A DNA stretch of 64,000 nucleotides from positions 1 through 64,000 of the forward strand of contig CABZZR010000001.1 in the NCBI GenBank assembly GCA_902530215.1. The letters are read 5' to 3'. A model generated the notes under the pieces. The model did not search any database and was not told the origin of the DNA. It worked only from the letters and a program-made list of their open reading frames with translations. Made by a program: the position numbers and the translations under genes. Origin of the DNA: an uncultured Pelagibacteraceae bacterium. Lineage in GTDB: Bacteria > Pseudomonadota > Alphaproteobacteria > Pelagibacterales > Pelagibacteraceae. Of the stretch, positions 59,998 to 64,000 are shown piece by piece (the first letter of the stretch is position 1; the number at the start of each line of letters is the position of its first letter).

Positions 59998-62429
59998 TAA
60001 ACTCTTAATAGTTTGTTTTCTGGATCATATGGACTCTCATCCAAAATCGTAGCGTCGTGCATTTTACCTAAAATATCAATTTTTAATTTTTGACCAGTTG
60101 TCGCAAGCTCTGGTTTGACCATGCCTAAAGCTATCGATTTATTTAATCTGAAACCAAAATCTCCTCCAGTTGCTCTTCCTACAACTTTATCATTTTGATA
60201 AATAGGATTGTTTCCCAAAACATCAGCATCACTTACATTGCTTACTTCAAGTGTAACTAATTTATTTTTAAAACCCTTCTCTCTCCATTTATTTAATGCC
60301 GCTAAACCAATAAAGTTCCCTTTATTTGGATGAATAAACCTATCTAACCCAGACTCATATGGAGAATATTCAATTGATAATTCTGTTCCTACTAATTTAT
60401 AAGATTTTTCAACCCTCAAACTATTCATTGCTCTAATTCCATAGGGTTTTAAACCTAAATCTTTTCCTGCTTCCATTAGTGTATCAAATATATGATTTTG
60501 ATATTCTAAAGGATGATGAAGTTCCCAGCCTAATTCTCCCACAAAATTTACTCTCATTGCATTAACTGGGGCATACCCAACATTAATTTGTTTTGCGCTT
60601 AACCATTTAAATTTTTCACTTGAAAAGTCATCTTTTGATACCCTTCTCATTAGTTCTCTTGCTTTAGGTCCAGAAACTACCAAAACACCAATGCTATTTG
60701 TTAAATTTTCAAATTGAACTGAACCATCTTTTGGCATCCACTTGAGTATCCAGTCGTGGTCTAGTCTTTGAAAAGCACCAGCTGATACCAAATAAAAACT
60801 ATCTTCTGCTTCTCTCATTATAGTGAATTCGGAATGAACGCCACCTTTTGTATTAAGTGCATGACATAAATTTATTCTTCCAATTTTTTTTGGAAGTTTA
60901 TTAGCTACCAAATAGTCTAGAAATTCTTCTGCCTTTGGCCCTTTAATCCTACATTTTGCGAATGCTGTCATATCTAACAATCCAACATTTTCTTTTACAT
61001 TTTTGCATTCTTTTTCTACTGCCTTAAACCACTTTGATCTTCTGAATGACCAATCATCTTTTTGTTCCATTCCCTCTGTTGCAAAAAAATTAGGTCTTTC
61101 CCATCCAAATTTTTGTCCAAATACTGCCCCTAAATTTTTCATCCTGTCATAGCAAGGAGCTGTTCTTAGTGGTCTCGCTGCAGCTCTTTCTTCATCTGGG
61201 TAGTGAATAATAAATACATTTCTATAAGCTTCTTCATTTTTTTCTTTTAAATAAGATTTAGTTGCATAATCACCATATCTTCTTGGTTCTACACCAAGCA
61301 TATCTACAGTTGGTTCACCATCTATAATCCATTCAGCAAGTTGCCAGCCCGCTCCCCCTGCAGCGGTAATTCCAAAGCTATGACCTTCATTAATCCAGAA
61401 ATTTTTTAACCCCCAAGCAGGGCCCACAATTGGATTTCCATCTGGCGTGTAACAAATTGCACCATTATAAACTTTTTTAACTCCGACTTGTTTAAATGCT
61501 GGCACTCTATGATATGCACTTTCAATATGAGGTAAAAGTCTGTCTAGATCTTCTTGAAATAATTCGTATTCTGAATCTTTTGAGGGCCCGTCAAGATAAC
61601 AGCATGGCGCTCCATCTTCGTAAGGTCCTAATATTAATCCTCCTGCTTCTTCTCTCATATACCAGCGACCATCACTATCCCTAAGGACTCCCATTTCTGG
61701 CAAACCTTCTTTTTTTCTTTTCACTATTTCAGGATGTGGTTCTGTAACTATATATTGATGCTCAACTGGTATTACTGGAATATTTAAACCAACCATTTCA
61801 CCTGTTTGTCTTGCAAAATTTCCAGAACAAGATACGACATGTTCGCACTCTATTGTTCCTTTATCGGTTTCTACAACCCATCCATTTTTTGTTTGTTTGA
61901 TTCCTGTTACGGCAGTGTTTCTATAAATTTCAGCTCCTTTATTTCTTGCTCCTGTTGCTAATGCTTGAGTTAAGTCTGCTGGTTGAATATATCCATCTTC
62001 TGGATGCTGTATTGCTCCAATTAATCCTTCTATATTACATAGTGGCCATATTTCTTTTACTTGTTCAGGTTTCAAGAATTTAACATTAACACCGATTGTT
62101 TGAGCAACACCTGCGTATTGATGGTACTCATCCATTCTATCTTTGGTACAAGCTAGTCTAATATTTGATACAACGCTGAAACCAACATTTTTTCCTGTTT
62201 CTTCCTCTAAAGTTTTATACAAATCAACTGCATATTTATGCAATTGTCCTACCGAATAACTCATGTTAAAAAGTGGCAATAGTCCCGCTGCATGCCATGT
62301 AGAGCCAGAGGTAAGCTCTTTTCTTTCAACTAGAACAACGTCGGACCAGCCTTTTTTTGCGAGGTGGTAAAGCATACTAACGCCTACAGCACCTCCTCCT
62401 ACTACGACAACTTTAGCTTTTGATTTCAT
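59997..62429 (-). CDS. Dimethylglycine/sarcosine dehydrogenase-like FAD enzyme
   Basis: This 810-residue protein has two parts: an N-terminal FAD oxidoreductase domain ([12 protein letters not shown] near residues 7-18; the covalent-FAD His in GSTWHAAGL near 45) and a C-terminal GcvT-like tetrahydrofolate domain from about residue 440. Such enzymes demethylate dimethylglycine or sarcosine, passing electrons to ETF and one-carbon units to folate. Coupling to etfB (1-base overlap) supports that partner. ATG at 62429 is preferred to the TTG at 62435. Dimethylglycine versus sarcosine is unresolved. Confidence 0.9.
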   Translation of the reverse strand: MKSKAKVVVVGGGAVGVSMLYHLAKKGWSDVVLVERKELTSGSTWHAAGLLPLFNMSYSVGQLHKYAVDLYKTLEEETGKNVGFSVVSNIRLACTKDRMDEYHQYAGVAQTIGVNVKFLKPEQVKEIWPLCNIEGLIGAIQHPEDGYIQPADLTQALATGARNKGAEIYRNTAVTGIKQTKNGWVVETDKGTIECEHVVSCSGNFARQTGEMVGLNIPVIPVEHQYIVTEPHPEIVKRKKEGLPEMGVLRDSDGRWYMREEAGGLILGPYEDGAPCCYLDGPSKDSEYELFQEDLDRLLPHIESAYHRVPAFKQVGVKKVYNGAICYTPDGNPIVGPAWGLKNFWINEGHSFGITAAGGAGWQLAEWIIDGEPTVDMLGVEPRRYGDYATKSYLKEKNEEAYRNVFIIHYPDEERAAARPLRTAPCYDRMKNLGAVFGQKFGWERPNFFATEGMEQKDDWSFRRSKWFKAVEKECKNVKENVGLLDMTAFAKCRIKGPKAEEFLDYLVANKLPKKIGRINLCHALNTKGGVHSEFTIMREAEDSFYLVSAGAFQRLDHDWILKWMPKDGSVQFENLTNSIGVLVVSGPKARELMRRVSKDDFSSEKFKWLSAKQINVGYAPVNAMRVNFVGELGWELHHPLEYQNHIFDTLMEAGKDLGLKPYGIRAMNSLRVEKSYKLVGTELSIEYSPYESGLDRFIHPNKGNFIGLAALNKWREKGFKNKLVTLEVSNVSDADVLGNNPIYQNDKVVGRATGGDFGFRLNKSIALGMVKPELATTGQKLKIDILGKMHDATILDESPYDPENKLLRV

Positions 62430-62486
62430 ATACAAATAAGGTTAAATTTCTAAATGTAACTATTTGATAGGTCAAGTTAGATTTTA

Positions 62487-62729
62487 ATGATTAAAAAAAT
62501 TATAATTTTACTCGCAATTGTAGGTCCTTTTGGGCTTTATTTTTTATACTCCTGGCTACTTAAGCTACAAAATAAAAAAGTACCTGTTGCAAAGCTGTTA
62601 ATAACAAGCTTGATATTACTTTTGTTATCTTTGGGTTTTTTAAGATTTTATAGCGGGTTTGATCCTAGTACAAAATACACTCCAGCAAAATATGAAGATG
62701 GTGAATTAAAACCGGCTGAAAACAAATGA
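62487..62729 (+). CDS. Two-helix small membrane protein, DUF6111-like
   Basis: This 80-residue protein has two hydrophobic helices (about residues 5-24 and 34-52) and a Pro-rich tail ending near YTPAKYEDGELKP. This recalls the alphaproteobacterial DUF6111 proteins, but I rely on memory of that pattern. It overlaps the next gene by four bases. Confidence 0.65.
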   Translation: MIKKIIILLAIVGPFGLYFLYSWLLKLQNKKVPVAKLLITSLILLLLSLGFLRFYSGFDPSTKYTPAKYEDGELKPAENK

Positions 62730-63187
62730 AAATATTAGTAAAACTAATTTTATTTTTTTGCATTTTTACACAAGCTGCTAGTGCTGAACTAGTTAAACCA
62801 CAAGCAAAACTTAAACCAATAGAGGTTCTTACAATTCAGTTAAAATCTTTAAAAAATAACAATATGCCTTATAAAGATGCAGGTATTGAACAAACTTGGG
62901 AGTTTGCGCATCCAACTAATAAAAGAATTACAGGTCCTTTAGACAAATTTAAACAAATGATTTATAGCGAAAGCTATGAAATATTAATTGACCATGAAAG
63001 CAGTGAAATTACAGTTCTTCAAGAAACAGATAATCTCTCAATTTACAAAGTAATTATAACATCCAAAAGTAAGAGAAAATATTTTTATATATGGCAAGTA
63101 GAAAAAGTTTTAATCGATGGTAATTTAAAAAATTGCTGGATGACAACTAGTGTTTCTAATCCAAATTATATTGGTGAAATAATATGA
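62726..63187 (+). CDS. DUF4864-like secreted protein
   Basis: This 153-residue protein has a signal peptide (cut near residue 20, after Ala-Ser-Ala). It continues LKSLKNNNMPYKDAGIEQTWEFAHPTNK, the pattern of DUF4864, with an NTF2-like layout and a C-terminal WQVEKV...CWMTTSV. Function unknown. Its stop overlaps the next start (ATGA). Confidence 0.75.
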   Translation: MKILVKLILFFCIFTQAASAELVKPQAKLKPIEVLTIQLKSLKNNNMPYKDAGIEQTWEFAHPTNKRITGPLDKFKQMIYSESYEILIDHESSEITVLQETDNLSIYKVIITSKSKRKYFYIWQVEKVLIDGNLKNCWMTTSVSNPNYIGEII

Positions 63188-63315
63188 ATAAAGAGCTAAA
63201 TGATATTTGTGAGGAATGCAAAAACGAAGATATAAGTGTTTCTCAAAATTTAATTAAATATGGTTACAAAATTTGTAACTCTTGCAATATATCGAAAACT
63301 ATTTTTCCTGTTTAG
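63184..63315 (+). CDS. 43-residue zinc-ribbon-like small protein
   Basis: An ATG overlapping the upstream stop encodes 43 residues with two CxxC pairs (CEEC near residues 9-12 and CNSC near 32-35), spaced as in zinc ribbons. Translational coupling and the paired motifs support a real gene. It overlaps the convergent Yip1 gene by four bases. Function unknown. Confidence 0.65.
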   Translation: MNKELNDICEECKNEDISVSQNLIKYGYKICNSCNISKTIFPV

Positions 63316-63833
63316 TTTGCGCCAAAAATTCTGAGAATCATAACCAGAAGTATACCTTGAACTAAAAATCCAATTACGACAACGCCAATTGCTCTCCAGG
63401 TGCTTTCATAATCCAAAGCCTGTCTTACTGCTATAATCATGGCTACCAACATCCATATTCCTGCACCAATAAAGGTTATAGTCATTAATTCTGGAGTGAA
63501 ACCAAATATTCTTATTAATCCAGGAGCACTGGAAAAACCGATAGTTCTTAATAGTTCGCCATGATCAGCTTTGGTATTTTTTTCAGGAAAAAGTTTTGTA
63601 CCAATTAAATAAATTAAATAAGCCCAAATATACCAACTTACTAAAGAAAGTATCGGTGCCATAAAAAAATTTGAAGCTCCTAATGATAAAGCTCCTACAC
63701 CTGCCGCTAAACTTGACAGAACAACAACTAGAGCAGCTTGTAATGTAGCTGATTTATCTGCTTCAACTTCCTCATATAAACTTATATCAAGTTTACAAGC
63801 TCTTATAATTCTATTGATGAAAATAGAGTTCAT
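63312..63833 (-). CDS. Yip1-domain membrane protein
   Basis: This 173-residue protein has five helices with the Yip1-family pattern: an N-terminal amphipathic region followed by SWYIWAYLIYLIGTKLF (near 65-81) and LRTIGFSSAPGL (near 94-105). In bacteria the role is unknown, possibly membrane organisation. It is on the same strand as the gene fragment at the right edge and may follow it in a transcript. Confidence 0.85.
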   Translation of the reverse strand: MNSIFINRIIRACKLDISLYEEVEADKSATLQAALVVVLSSLAAGVGALSLGASNFFMAPILSLVSWYIWAYLIYLIGTKLFPEKNTKADHGELLRTIGFSSAPGLIRIFGFTPELMTITFIGAGIWMLVAMIIAVRQALDYESTWRAIGVVVIGFLVQGILLVMILRIFGAN

Positions 63834-63872
63834 TTTCTTTTTTATTTATGCTTCAATTTTTATTTTCTAAAG

Positions 63873-64000
63873 CTATTTATTTAAAGTAGCCAAAACCTCT
63901 GCTTCTCGCGTATTGGCATTAAAAGATTGCGTAAACGGTATTGGAACTACTACAGCATCAACTGGTTTACTAGAATATTTTTTTGGTAAATGAACTTTAT
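63873..64000 (-). CDS. C-terminal end of a gene that runs off the window
   Basis: A frame open at the right edge gives 41 residues to a TAG stop, including KPVDAVVVPIPFTQSFNANT. No family can be recognised from this fragment. It ends 39 bases before the Yip1 start on the same strand. Confidence 0.6.
   Translation of the reverse strand, partial: KVHLPKKYSSKPVDAVVVPIPFTQSFNANTREAEVLATLNK

Noticed and set aside
1-64000. Mobile elements, CRISPR arrays, tRNA or rRNA genes
   Set aside because: I saw no transposase, integrase, regularly spaced repeats, tRNA cloverleaf or rRNA sequence on reading both strands; short tRNAs could be missed without a search tool.

Overview
The window is about 70% A+T, is packed with genes (no non-coding gap exceeds about 250 bases), and has many start/stop overlaps. 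Gene content points to a streamlined marine alphaproteobacterium of the SAR11 clade (Pelagibacterales): aprBAM, a TPP-riboswitch-controlled SSS transporter (ThiV type), an iron-uptake SBP system, a dimethylglycine dehydrogenase with ETF genes, sulfonate catabolism and AcuI. I identified the clade from gene content, not from a marker gene. I saw no rRNA, tRNA, transposase or CRISPR array.

Layout. 1-5689 (minus): a surface-glycan-like block (GT-C membrane glycosyltransferase, SGNH hydrolase, polytopic membrane proteins) and a GMC oxidoreductase. 5708-18332: a sulfonate island. On the minus strand a TRAP transporter (dctPQM) leads into an HpsN-type sulfopropanediol dehydrogenase and a zinc alcohol dehydrogenase. 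Divergently there is a second GMC oxidoreductase with TerC, SDR and M23 peptidase genes, then xsc (minus) and suyAB (plus). Together these predict uptake and oxidation of dihydroxypropanesulfonate to sulfolactate, cleavage to pyruvate plus sulfite (SuyAB), and cleavage of sulfoacetaldehyde (Xsc). 18337-24250 (minus): a form II CO-dehydrogenase-like molybdenum hydroxylase (coxG-S-L-M) with its XdhC/MocA maturation genes. 24285-28810: DUF1244 and cytochrome c maturation genes in two converging blocks (ccmFGH and ccmDEC). 29083-31277: moaB, a TauE/SafE-family exporter and a homocysteine methyltransferase.

31291-35004 (minus) holds aprM-aprB-aprA plus two small unknown genes; with the TSUP exporter this is a plausible outlet for sulfite from the sulfonate island. 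35086-39055 (minus) has a CADD-like p-aminobenzoate synthase candidate and a metC-MFS-APS-kinase-like-nucleotidyltransferase operon. 39142-45453 carries a 27-residue basic protein gene, a GC-rich structured RNA candidate, mnmA, DUF3553, cysQ, recX, an ABA4-like gene, a DsbA-fold isomerase, a glycosyltransferase-like gene and HU. 45617-48932 (minus) is a TPP riboswitch followed by thiV, rhomboid and rseP, all overlapping. 48953-52759 (minus) is an iron(III) ABC transporter behind a Fur-type palindrome. 52918 onward: bactofilin, acuI-lysR, folE, hisI, DUF2237, ETF-QO/etfA/etfB/dimethylglycine dehydrogenase, and small proteins at the right edge.

The main themes are sulfonate carbon and sulfur use, sulfite disposal, vitamin and precursor scavenging, methylated-amine catabolism feeding electrons through ETF, and regulatory RNA. 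The best candidates for undescribed biology are the structured RNA at about 39905-40090, the 27-residue basic protein beside it, the thiV-rhomboid-rseP coupling, the metC-MFS-kinase-nucleotidyltransferase operon, and several proteins under 60 residues.
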